This document shows positions 41,643 to 49,567 of a stretch of DNA of 50,205 nucleotides, one piece after another. Each line of letters begins with the position of its first letter. The first letter of the stretch is position 1. The notes under the pieces are model-generated. The model did no database searches, had not been told where the DNA came from, and saw only the letters and a program-made list of their open reading frames with translations. Where the stretch lies: positions 1 to 50,205 of the forward strand of contig JASHNW010000102.1 of the NCBI GenBank assembly GCA_030041435.1. Reading direction: 5' to 3'. Source of the DNA: Acidobacteriaceae bacterium. Its GTDB lineage: Bacteria > Acidobacteriota > Terriglobia > Terriglobales > Acidobacteriaceae. The translations under genes were made by a program, and so were the position numbers.

Positions 41643-42911
41643 ATTCCTCGGCGCAGATGGCGAATCGCATGGCTGCTCGGCCTCGGAGTGCTGGTCAACT
41701 ACTTTGACCGCGTCAACCTCTCCGTCTCCCACAACGCCCTCATCGCCGCATTCGGAATTTCCGACATTACCTACGGCTATCTGCTCGGCGCCTATAACTG
41801 GACCTACATGGTTTGCCAGCTCCCCATCGGCGTCGTGCTCGATAAGTTTGGCGTGCGCCGCATCGGCCGCATCAGCACCTTCATCTGGAGCATCGCTTCC
41901 TTCGGCGCCGCCGTCACCCCCAACATCCCTGGCTTCTTCTCCGCGCGATTCCTCCTCGGTGTCGGCGAAGCCCCCACCTTCCCCGCCAATGCCAAAGCCG
42001 TCGGCAGCTGGTTCCCCCAGCAGGAGCGCAGCTTCGCCACCAGCCTCTTCGACGCGGCCGCCAAATTTGCCCCCGCCGCCGGCGTCCCGCTCATTGGGGT
42101 GCTGCTCCTGCACATTGGCTGGCGGCTGAGCTTCGCCGCCACCGGGGTCATCAGCTTTCTCTACTTCCTGCTTTTCTTCGTCATCTACCGCGAGCCCGAG
42201 GAAGATCCGCACCTCAGCAACCAGGAATATGCCCTCATTCGATCCACAGACGCGGACACCGACCCGGGCGCAAACCAGCAGTCCTCTCTGCTCTATCTTG
42301 CCCGCCAGCCCAAAGTACTCGGCCTCGCCCTCGGCTTCGGATCGTATAACTACGTTTTCTATCTCCTCCTCACCTGGCTGCCCAGCTACTTATCCGAGTC
42401 CCTGCACATCGATCTCCTGCACTCCTTCGTCTACTCAGGAGTTCCCTGGCTGGTCGCCACCTTCACCGATCTCCTCGTCGGCGGGTTGCTCGTCGACGCG
42501 CTCATTCAGCGAGGCTGGAACTCGAGCCGCGTCCGCATGACCGTGCTCGTCCTCGGCACCGCCATGGGCCTCGGCATTCTCGGCTGCTGCTGGTCGCACA
42601 CCGCCGCGCAGGCTCTCTTCTGGATCAGCGTATCCATCGGCGGACTCTCCGCCGCCGCCCCCGTAGGCTGGTCGCTGCCCTCCCTCATCGCTCCCTGGGG
42701 CAGCGTCGGCAGCGTAGGCGGAATCCTGAACTTCTCCAACCAGATCTCCGGCATCGCCGCTCCCATTGTCACCGGATACCTCTACGCCCGCCACGCTTAC
42801 ACTGCCGCCTTTACAGTAGCTGGAGCCTATCTGGTTGTAGGTGTCTGCGCCTATCTCTTCCTGCTCCGCAGGGTAAGTCGTATCCCCGCCGAATCCGTCG
42901 TCAATAACTAA
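41643..42911 (+). CDS. MFS transporter, organic-anion (ACS/GudP-like) branch
   Basis: A permease of about 422 residues with 12 TM helices. The first, WRIAWLLGLGVLVNYFDRVNLSV, has the ACS-branch motif NYFDR; the A-like motif VLDKFGVRRIGR follows TM2. The C-terminal half ends with the usual RRVSRIPAE tail. The start is uncertain: no in-frame ATG, GTG or TTG lies before TM1. ATT 41643 has GGAGG 4 bases upstream (41634-41638) and would give IPRRRWRIAW; the first GTG (41688) removes most of TM1. The 5' region abuts dispersed repeat copy C. Substrates of the branch are sugar acids and similar; not assigned. Confidence 0.85.
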   Translation: MPRRRWRIAWLLGLGVLVNYFDRVNLSVSHNALIAAFGISDITYGYLLGAYNWTYMVCQLPIGVVLDKFGVRRIGRISTFIWSIASFGAAVTPNIPGFFSARFLLGVGEAPTFPANAKAVGSWFPQQERSFATSLFDAAAKFAPAAGVPLIGVLLLHIGWRLSFAATGVISFLYFLLFFVIYREPEEDPHLSNQEYALIRSTDADTDPGANQQSSLLYLARQPKVLGLALGFGSYNYVFYLLLTWLPSYLSESLHIDLLHSFVYSGVPWLVATFTDLLVGGLLVDALIQRGWNSSRVRMTVLVLGTAMGLGILGCCWSHTAAQALFWISVSIGGLSAAAPVGWSLPSLIAPWGSVGSVGGILNFSNQISGIAAPIVTGYLYARHAYTAAFTVAGAYLVVGVCAYLFLLRRVSRIPAESVVNN

Positions 42912-42942
42912 GGAGTTTCTGACTTATCCCTGGCTTTGCAGG

Positions 42943-43245
42943 ACACGGCCGGGTGCCCTGCAGTCTGTGAACAATGCGGGTGCCCCATCCGAGCCGGTGT
43001 TGCTCGGGTGGGCTCGGGGTGCCCCATCCAAGCCGGTGTTGCTCGGGTGGGCCGGGCGGGTACCCCGCTCAGGCTGGTTCTGCATGGGCGGGTTCTTACG
43101 ACACACCCCGCAAAAAACGCCACGAGCGAGAGGTCTTATATCAGGGCACGATTCAAAGCGAGGCTGAAAACAAATAACTTACTGATTTTTCAATTCCCTG
43201 GAATCACAGGATTCAAAGGAATCGCAACCGGGTAGCACAAATTAG
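42943..43245. repeat. Long dispersed repeat, copy R1
   Basis: R1 matches R2 (46142-46401) almost exactly over the core ending CACGAGCGAG (43121-43130) and more loosely after it. R1 carries an extra 39-bp tandem unit (starting 42979 and 43018). A hairpin CCCATCCGAGC with GCTCGGGTGGG sits in the core, and a half copy of the TTATATCAGGGCACGA repeat follows at 43135-43165. Between 43246 and 43483 I see nothing else beyond AGCACAAATTAGCAC (43234-43248) and AT-richer sequence. Confidence 0.85.
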
Positions 43246-43483
43246 CACAATTTTCAGCGCTGAACGGGTGATTCTCCACAGGCTGAAAATTCCGAATGGC
43301 GGACCACACAGACATGACAGCAACAAGCCCGTTTTCGGAGGTTCCATTCAGCATTCATAGGGCAAAGCACGTTAGATGAGCGGTTTGCCCTGTTCACGAC
43401 ACTGAAAAACGGGGATTCCTGATCTACCGGTTTATTGGGCAACTGCGTTGGCGTCTGTGCCCCTGCCAATTCGACTCCAACCA

Positions 43484-44059
43484 TCAAAAGCTGCGCAGGA
43501 GAAACTCTCTTGCAGTCTCCAGCACTTTCTCTCGCATCGCGTGCTCTGGCAGCAGCCGCGCGATTTCCATTGCCCCGACCATGGTTGAAAAGATGGAAAA
43601 GAAGGCGCGGTCTTTGTCGGCGGTTCGCTGGCCAGGCATAAAGGGAAGCATTCGACTCTTGTATTTCTTAAGCTCCTCAAAGATCCGGGGTTTCATCGTC
43701 TTGCCGGCCCTGGCCAACTCGGGAGCAAGAGCCGGCAAGGGACATCCGTACTCGACGTGGTCACAATATTCCAGGCTCAGGTAGGTCCTGACGATCGCCT
43801 TCCATGCCGTCTCGGGTTTGGACTGTTCGGCCGCGTGGGCAAGGCGGTCCCCGGTGTCCTCAAATGCCTGGCTTAGCGACTCCGCGAGCAGCTCGTCCTT
43901 GCTCGCGAAATGCTTGTAAAAACCTCCGTGGGTCAGGCCGGCGTCCCGCATGACGGTTGAAACCGCGGCGCCGGTTGTCCCTTCGGCGCGAATGCGGCGC
44001 GAGGCGTCTTTCACAATCTTCCGATGGGTTTCGGCTTTGTGTTCGGGCCGGTAACGCAT
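43484..44059 (-). CDS. TetR/AcrR-family regulator of the adjacent cassette
   Basis: A 191-residue regulator. The helix-turn-helix domain contains IVKDASRRIRAEG and VSTVMRDAGLTHGGFYKHFASKDELL (about residues 14-60), typical of the family. The ligand domain has YGCPLPALAPELARAG near 100. It is divergent from a small membrane-protein gene; the 107-base spacer carries a perfect palindrome (44127-44150) and a half copy next to its own ATG (44068-44074), so it likely controls both directions. Confidence 0.9.
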   Translation of the reverse strand: MRYRPEHKAETHRKIVKDASRRIRAEGTTGAAVSTVMRDAGLTHGGFYKHFASKDELLAESLSQAFEDTGDRLAHAAEQSKPETAWKAIVRTYLSLEYCDHVEYGCPLPALAPELARAGKTMKPRIFEELKKYKSRMLPFMPGQRTADKDRAFFSIFSTMVGAMEIARLLPEHAMREKVLETAREFLLRSF

Positions 44060-44126
44060 GGCTCATTATAGGATGTCGGCAATCATCTCAGGGTGCAAAC
44101 GGCCGGTCCGAAGAAAATCTGAATCG

Positions 44127-44150
44127 ATAGGATGATGCATATAATCCTAT
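44127..44150. promoter_or_regulatory. TetR operator overlapping a promoter -10 box
   Basis: ATAGGAT (44127-44133) and ATCCTAT (44144-44150) are perfect 7-bp arms with a 10-base spacer. The sequence TATAAT lies within it at 44140-44145, a perfect -10 box for the rightward gene; no clear -35 is seen. An additional ATAGGAT stands at 44068-44074 near the tetR start. A bound repressor here would block the promoter. Confidence 0.65.
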
Positions 44151-44166
44151 ACGAAAAGGAGGCCAA

Positions 44167-44691
44167 ATGCTGCCGCAAATTATCTTCCTGACGCATCTGG
44201 TTCTGGGTTATGTCGCGAGTCTGCTTTGCTTCGGCGTGTATGTTCTGCCCAGGCTGAGGTCGATGGAACGGATGGAAGCGCACCGCGTCATCGCTACTGT
44301 ACACAGCTTCCGCTTCTTCGGGCTCGTGTTTATTCTTCCCGGCGTTGTGGGCCCCCATTTGCCAGGCGCCTTCGCTGCGTTTGCTGCTTACGGCGACTTT
44401 GCAACCGGAGTATTGGCCATATTGGCGCTTCTCACGGTGAGGGTACGTCCGCTGTTTTGGTTGTTCGTTGTGGCCTTCAATCTGGTTGGGACGGGCGACA
44501 TCCTGCTCGACTATTTCCACGCCGTCAGGGACGGTCTTCCGGCGCTGGCGGGGCAGTTGGGCGCCGCATACGCGATTCCGATTCTCTATGTGCCCATGCT
44601 GACGATCACGCATTTCCTCGCTTTCTACTGGCTGGTGCGTCCGCGGCGCAAGGCGGCTGGGGCCGTCATCGGCGATGCGGTCGCAATCTGA
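44167..44691 (+). CDS. Hypothetical four-helix membrane protein
   Basis: A 174-residue protein with about four to five TM helices: 3-25, 45-65, 70-92, 95-115 and 135-158. Polar motifs include RSMERMEAHRVIATVHSFR after TM1 and DILLDYFHAVRDG between later helices. No family is recognised; it does not look like a known transporter. AAAGGAGG precedes the ATG by 4 bases. It lies between its divergent TetR and the NmrA-like gene, 92 bases upstream of the latter. Confidence 0.85.
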   Translation: MLPQIIFLTHLVLGYVASLLCFGVYVLPRLRSMERMEAHRVIATVHSFRFFGLVFILPGVVGPHLPGAFAAFAAYGDFATGVLAILALLTVRVRPLFWLFVVAFNLVGTGDILLDYFHAVRDGLPALAGQLGAAYAIPILYVPMLTITHFLAFYWLVRPRRKAAGAVIGDAVAI

Positions 44692-44783
44692 TTCAGATCG
44701 ACCTCGCATCCACAAGCGGATGAGTGGGCACTGACAGGTGCCGGTGCTGTTTCTAAAAACTCATTTCATAAAGGAGAAGAACG

Positions 44784-45704
44784 ATGTCTGAACCTATACT
44801 CGTCACGGGTGCGGCCGGCGGCGCACAAGGCTCCACGGGACGTCGCATAGCAGCCCTTCTGCTGGAAAAGGGCATTTCCGTTCGTGCCTTTGTCCATACG
44901 CTGGATGCAAGGTCCGATGCTCTCCGGGAACTTGGTGCCGAAGTTGTGCAAGGGGATTTATTGGACCTGGACTCCGTCCGCGCGTCTCTCAGAGGAATAA
45001 AACGCGCTTACTTTACCTACACTGTGTCGGATGGGCTGCTGGAAGCGACGACGATCTTTGCTGTGGCCGCACGCGAGGCGAAGACCGAGCTTGTGGTCAA
45101 CAATTCGCAACTGCAGGGCGCGCGCAAAGCGCCGAGCTTTCGCAATATGCAACATGGACTGGCAGATCGCATCTTCGACTGGGCGGAGGTTGGAGCGGTT
45201 CATCTGCACGCGCCGCCGTACTATGAAAACGTGCGGGCGCTGGTAAGAAAGAGTGTCGCCGAGCAAAGCATGGTGTTTCTGCCGTGGGGCGACGGGAGCG
45301 CCAGAATCCCGCTGGTAGGCGCAGAGGATGTGTCTCGCGTGGCGGCCACGCTGCTGGCTGATTCAAAGACGCCCTCGGCACACGCGTACGATCTGATCGC
45401 GGCAACACCGACCGTCAGGGAGATCGTCGACACACTAAGCGCTGCGCTTCAGCGCCCGATACAGTACGTCGGCATCACGGATGAGCAGTGGGCCGAGGCC
45501 ATGAGAGGTCACATCAATCCTCACGCGCTCGATCATCTTTCGCGTCTTTGGCGATACTTTCGATCCGCTGAAAGACGAAGCGACGAGGAAGCTCGCGGCG
45601 CTACCGATGCAATTCGCACGGTCACGGGTAGCGGTGCGCAGACTTTGGAAGACTTCTTCAGGGCCAATGCGGGAGAATTTGGCGGCGTTGCGACTGCGAC
45701 CTGA
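44784..45704 (+). CDS. NmrA-family NAD(P)-binding protein
   Basis: A 306-residue Rossmann-fold protein. The nucleotide loop is VTGAAGGAQGSTGRRIA near residue 7, the second strand has VRAFVHTLDARSDALRELGAEVVQGDLLD, typical of NmrA/YtfG-like proteins that bind NAD(P) and act as redox sensors or quinone reductases. The YxxxK triad is not complete, so it may be a sensor rather than an enzyme. AAAGGAGAAG precedes the ATG. It follows the membrane gene in the same direction and may belong to the same TetR-controlled unit. Confidence 0.88.
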   Translation: MSEPILVTGAAGGAQGSTGRRIAALLLEKGISVRAFVHTLDARSDALRELGAEVVQGDLLDLDSVRASLRGIKRAYFTYTVSDGLLEATTIFAVAAREAKTELVVNNSQLQGARKAPSFRNMQHGLADRIFDWAEVGAVHLHAPPYYENVRALVRKSVAEQSMVFLPWGDGSARIPLVGAEDVSRVAATLLADSKTPSAHAYDLIAATPTVREIVDTLSAALQRPIQYVGITDEQWAEAMRGHINPHALDHLSRLWRYFRSAERRSDEEARGATDAIRTVTGSGAQTLEDFFRANAGEFGGVATAT

Positions 45705-46141
45705 ATCGGCCACCAGACCTATACGTTCACTTCTCTCGGGTGATTCGTCGCCGTGCTGGAGACGTTGATTGGCTTCGCACGGGTGGCCGAATTCTCCGCT
45801 CAGGAGGTTGAGCACGAGTTGCCTGACGCAACTCCTGTCGAACCTCCGACCTCGGTTTATGCCAAATCGCCAAATCATTCATTGACTCCGGATAGGGAAC
45901 GGCAAGCCGGCTTCTCGCACCCTGACAGCAGCCCCATCGCCGTTCCTGGCCGTATTCCCGGCCACGCGGAAGTTTCAGTTCCGAAACCCGTTGTTCACCG
46001 TCTGAGCCATCAGAGAAGCACAAAATTAGCACGAAAGATTTCCGGCTCTTGGCAAATTATTGAATGAGACGACCCTGCGGTTAGACCCTTGTATCAGACC
46101 ACGGCTTCACAGCATGCGCAAAATCTCGCCGCCTTGAAGGG
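45705..46141. other. Intergenic region with a decayed repeat
   Basis: Between the NmrA-like gene and repeat R2. It contains AGCACAAAATTAGCAC at 46017-46032, echoing the motif at 43234-43248, and a decayed half of the double-hairpin repeat (TTGTATCAGACCACGGC) at 46089-46115. Short open frames on both strands show no domain. Nothing else was recognised. Confidence 0.6.
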
Positions 46142-46401
46142 GCACGGCCGGGCGCACTACAGTCTGTGAACAATGCGGGTGCCCCATCCGAGCCGGTGTT
46201 GCTCGGGTGGGCCGGGCGGGTATCCCGCTCAGGCTGGTTCTGCATGGGCGGGTTCTCACGACACACCCCGCAAAAAACGCCACGAGCGAGGTTTTGTATC
46301 ATGGCACAACACCACGCCAGTTTGAAATTACGCAACTTACCGATTCTCCAATATCCCCTAAAACCAGATGCCCAGAATGTCCAGATCGGTAGCATAAATT
46401 T
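46142..46401. repeat. Long dispersed repeat, copy R2
   Basis: A direct repeat of R1 (42943-43245), same orientation. The core 46142-46290 differs from R1 by few bases apart from lacking the 39-bp extra unit; the tail to 46401 is only about 70 percent alike by eye. The hairpin CCCATCCGAGC (46183-46193) and GCTCGGGTGGG (46201-46211) has one wobble pair. A half copy of the TTTTGTATCA repeat follows at 46291-46309. Confidence 0.88.
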
Positions 46402-46518
46402 CCCGCATCGCTTAGCTGCTACACCGGGCCGAAGCTTCCGGATGCCCGACTTTTCGCCCATTTCGAACAGCCTGACGAACGTCGCTTGGAGAACAACAGG
46501 CGAAATATACTGTTGCGC

Positions 46519-46899
46519 ATGGTTCGACTGGTGACGCTGTACTCGCTTACGTGTGGGCCTGCTTTGCTGATGTTTGCTGCTTGTTTCGCCGTCTTAGTGC
46601 GGATAAGGCGGCAAAGTCCCACGATGCTGGGGCTTATAGCACTCGTATTCGCATCGGGAAACGCCGCGCTCGCAGCCGGAACCGTTCTCTATTACGAAGC
46701 GAAACCTGGACCTTATCTTCCGCCGTGGGAAGACTTTGAGATTCTGAATCTGGGGTTGATGTTCCTGTCCGCTCCCGTCGCCATCGCGCTTGCCATGTGG
46801 GCTGGCTCACGCGGTGCCCCAAAGTGGCTTGCCTGGACGATTGGGCTTGGATCATTCCCGCTAATGATTATCGGCTTCTTCGCAGCGGGAGCGGTCTGA
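46519..46899 (+). CDS. Hypothetical small membrane protein
   Basis: A 126-residue protein with about four TM helices: 4-26, 35-58, 75-95 and 105-125, the last ending FPLMIIGFFAAGAV. No family recognised. The ATG 46519 is the first ATG; a TTG 33 bases upstream (46486) is in frame. No strong ribosome binding site is visible. It lies downstream of repeat R2. The 197 bases after it (46900-47096) show no gene. Confidence 0.6.
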   Translation: MVRLVTLYSLTCGPALLMFAACFAVLVRIRRQSPTMLGLIALVFASGNAALAAGTVLYYEAKPGPYLPPWEDFEILNLGLMFLSAPVAIALAMWAGSRGAPKWLAWTIGLGSFPLMIIGFFAAGAV

Positions 46900-47096
46900 C
46901 CGCATCGTCACAGGGCTGAGTCTTGAAGGCTATAGACAAAAACTGTCGGGGTCGAAACTTCCGGGATGCGGACGATCCACCAATTGGCGCTCGTCCCATC
47001 AGTTCGTTCTCGATTCCAAAGCTGCCCTCAGTACTCCGGTTCGAGAGGGAACTCGATTAGGGTGGAGCGGCCACCTGCGTTTTCAGGCAACGTTGG

Positions 47097-47846
47097 TCAG
47101 GGAGTGCCTAATGGGGATTCAGCGGCGGTACGTTCCAGGACGGTGTACCCCTCGGGAATCCTGAATAACGCGGGATCCGGTTCGCCGGGTTGAAAATCGA
47201 TGACTTCATCCGTGCGTTTACCCGAGCGTGGATCGTCACGAATGGTCAAAAGCGGAATGTGGTACTGCATGGACATCCATTCCTCCGTCACGATGGTGAA
47301 GGGCTGGTCGTTCCCCACTTCACCCATGGGTACGACTGCCGTGATTTGGGTGCCTCTGGCCTCTATGCCAGCAATGGTGCGGACGCCGAGGTCCTCGCGT
47401 TTAACGTGCGTGGGCGCGCGAGCGGTCTGCGGCAGTCGAGCCGCGTCAACCTCCGCAGCCTGTACTGGAATGTGGGTGACATATGCTATCTTCGTGCGGC
47501 TGCTCCAGGCTATGTTCGTGCGGGCGACAGGATCGAAGATTCTGTAGTTAACTACGCCGGAAGGTTGACGATTGGGATTGCCGGGAAGAGTCAGGTGCTC
47601 TTCCGAATAGGTACGGCCCTCCGTGTCGCGAGCCGATTTCACGGTAAAAGTACGAGTGATAGTGGCTCCGTTTGCGAGTGTCTGCACGATGGTGGAGGTG
47701 CGGGTGAGGGTGTAGGGAACGTTGTTCGTTTGCGGACTACCGGTGAGCGCGACTTCATCGGAACTGGCTCTCATCACCTGGGCCGGGAGGGCGGCGCATG
47801 CGGCCAGGAGCAGAACAGGAAGCGCCGAGAGAAACCTGGAATGCAT
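47097..47846 (-). CDS. Hypothetical secreted protein
   Basis: A 249-residue protein with signal peptide (residues 1-22, VLLLAACAALPAQ). The body has TRTSTIVQTLANGATITR, KSARDTEGRTYSEEH and VVNYRIFDPVARTNIAWSSRT. This TST-T-LADG...DSEGRTR style recurs in secreted proteins of Acidobacteriota; recalled, not searched. Function unknown. It is leftward, facing the Rhs gene with 311 bases between. Confidence 0.82.
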   Translation of the reverse strand: MHSRFLSALPVLLLAACAALPAQVMRASSDEVALTGSPQTNNVPYTLTRTSTIVQTLANGATITRTFTVKSARDTEGRTYSEEHLTLPGNPNRQPSGVVNYRIFDPVARTNIAWSSRTKIAYVTHIPVQAAEVDAARLPQTARAPTHVKREDLGVRTIAGIEARGTQITAVVPMGEVGNDQPFTIVTEEWMSMQYHIPLLTIRDDPRSGKRTDEVIDFQPGEPDPALFRIPEGYTVLERTAAESPLGTP

Positions 47847-48157
47847 CGCGTGCCTCCAGAGCAGATCTGAATCAACAGACGGCCGCGTGGCCCTTTGGGA
47901 CTCCGGGCGGAAGAGCAGCTAACCTGGAAACAACGATGTGGTAAACACCGGGGCGCACTGTTGTCACATGCCTAATTTCCTGGTTGCCGACCTTCCAGGC
48001 CCCGCACCCACAAATACGAATGTCGTCCTGAGCGGAGCGCCGCCGAGATCTTCCTGAGCGGTGCACCATGCATCCCGGCGCGGAGTCGAACGGACCCATA
48101 GCATGAAACAGGCGTCAGGCTCCACAAGCGCTACAGAAAGGGAGCGGTGAGGCCATC
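47847..48157. other. Intergenic region holding a dispersed repeat
   Basis: Divergent spacer of 311 bases. The stretch 48019-48100 contains TCCTGAGCGGAGCGC and a partial second copy TCCTGAGCGGTGC, a form widely seen between genes in many soil bacteria. Upstream of it nothing is clear. No Rhs coding sequence was found upstream of the truncated Rhs gene. Confidence 0.6.
48019..48100. repeat. Dispersed repeat of the TCCTGAGCGGAGCG type
   Basis: TCGTCCTGAGCGGAGCG (about 48023-48039) and a degenerate second copy TTCCTGAGCGGTGC at 48051-48064, followed by CGGAGTCGAACGGACCC. It matches the pattern of a small repeat seen across unrelated genomes; recalled, not searched. Confidence 0.5.
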
Positions 48158-49483
48158 GTGCAAAGCATTTTAGCTCGGCGGACTGCCATGGCCATTCCCA
48201 ATGGGATCACCGCCGCTTACAGCTACGATGCTGCCTCTGAGTTGACCGGGATCGTCTATCAGGGAGCTGGGTTTGGTTCAGCGAATCTGGCATACGGTTA
48301 CGATGCTGACGGGCAGCGCGTGGGCGTCAGCGGCAGCCTGGCGACCACGCAGATGCCGGCGGCGGTGGGAACCGCGGTCTATAATGCCGACAATCAGCTC
48401 ACCGAGTGGGGTTCCACTCCCATGACATACGACGCCGACGGCAACACGCTGAACGACGGCACGAACGCATACACCTGGGACGCTAGGAACCACCTCGTTG
48501 CCGCGAACAGCAATGGCGCAACATTCGTCTATGACGGGCTGGGACGCCGATTTGGGAAGACAATGCTCAGTGCAAACACGAATTTCCTTTACGACGGCCT
48601 TAACCCAGTTCAGGAGTTGAACGGGACAACTCCAACCGCCAATCTGCTGACGGGCGGACTTGACGAGCGGTTTGTTCGCACCGACTCTAACGGTACTTTG
48701 AACTACCTGACGGATGCGTTGGGCAGCACGATAGCGTTAACCGATCCATCGGGAAACTCAGATGTGCAATACGGTTATGATCCCTATGGCAACATGACCG
48801 TTGCTGGCTCAACGACGAACAGCTATGCATACACCGGCAGCGAGTTCGATGGGCTTGGCATCGATTACTACCGCGCCAGATACTACAACCCACAAACGGG
48901 AAGGTTCCTGAGCGAAGACCCGATCGGCCTCAAGGGAGGAATCAACAAGTATGCTTACACCCACGATGACCCTATCAACTATCGCGATCCGTCAGGCAGA
49001 TGGGTTGCGGGCGCCCTCATTGGTTTTGGCAATGGACTTGCATTCGGTGCGCTAGGTGCAATGACGGGTGACGATTGGGATTGGCAAGACGTCGTTGCCG
49101 GCGCAGTCATTGGCGGATTTCTAGGCGGCGGGCTCGGTGCTCTCGATCCATTAGACGGGGCAATTGCGGGGCCTGTTGCCGGCGCTGTGGGAGATTTGGC
49201 GGGGCAGGCTTTTCATAAGTGGCGTCACGGGCAGAACATGGGTCTGCCTTGCTACAACTGGGGCGAAGTTGGAGGGGCAGCTATAGGGGGCGGACTAGGG
49301 GGAGGGCTTGGTCTCTACCTTGATGGGCTTGGTGCCGCAGCGGGTTTTGTGGAAGGTACCGAGGGATATAACGCTTTGCTTTTTGCCGAAAATCTTCTTG
49401 GAAACAATGTCGGCCTTGTCTCAGGCGCACTGGGCGGGACGGCTGGCAATACCATGAGCGGCCACAGATGTGGATGCCAATAG
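48158..49483 (+). CDS. Truncated Rhs/YD-repeat protein with core and variable tip
   Basis: A 441-residue protein covering only the last part of an Rhs protein. YD repeats begin NGITAAYSYDAASELTGI and include VYDGLGRRFGKT. The Rhs core ends RARYYNPQTGRFLSEDPIGL and YAYTHDDPINYRDPSG at about residue 280. After that a variable tip of about 160 residues starts RWVAGALIGFGNG; it is rich in Gly-zipper repeats (GGGLGGGLG) and ends in CGCQ. No HNH, GHH or other nuclease motif is seen. The gene lacks the N-terminal shell and secretion parts, so it is either an orphan tip stored for recombination or a remnant. A possible immunity gene follows. Confidence 0.85.
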   Translation: MQSILARRTAMAIPNGITAAYSYDAASELTGIVYQGAGFGSANLAYGYDADGQRVGVSGSLATTQMPAAVGTAVYNADNQLTEWGSTPMTYDADGNTLNDGTNAYTWDARNHLVAANSNGATFVYDGLGRRFGKTMLSANTNFLYDGLNPVQELNGTTPTANLLTGGLDERFVRTDSNGTLNYLTDALGSTIALTDPSGNSDVQYGYDPYGNMTVAGSTTNSYAYTGSEFDGLGIDYYRARYYNPQTGRFLSEDPIGLKGGINKYAYTHDDPINYRDPSGRWVAGALIGFGNGLAFGALGAMTGDDWDWQDVVAGAVIGGFLGGGLGALDPLDGAIAGPVAGAVGDLAGQAFHKWRHGQNMGLPCYNWGEVGGAAIGGGLGGGLGLYLDGLGAAAGFVEGTEGYNALLFAENLLGNNVGLVSGALGGTAGNTMSGHRCGCQ

Positions 49484-49567
49484 CTATCTTCTATAAGAGG
49501 GCGATACTTATTCATTAACTCTTTGCGGACCTAGATGCCCAGATTATAGCGGAATGTGAGACAAATC

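Noticed and set aside
41656-41705. ATG at 41656 as the MFS start
   Set aside because: It is in another frame and reaches a stop within about 50 bases.
42967-43167. Open frame MNNAGAPSEPVLLGW in both repeat copies
   Set aside because: Both strands are open here, there is no ribosome binding site, and the frames diverge after the repeat core. More likely a non-coding hairpin repeat.
45753-46067. Open frame of 104 residues after the NmrA-like gene
   Set aside because: No domain, no start signal, and another frame on the opposite strand is equally open.
48997-49483. HNH/GHH-type nuclease at the Rhs tip
   Set aside because: I looked for His-rich or GHH-type motifs in the tip and found none; the tip is glycine-rich and hydrophobic.
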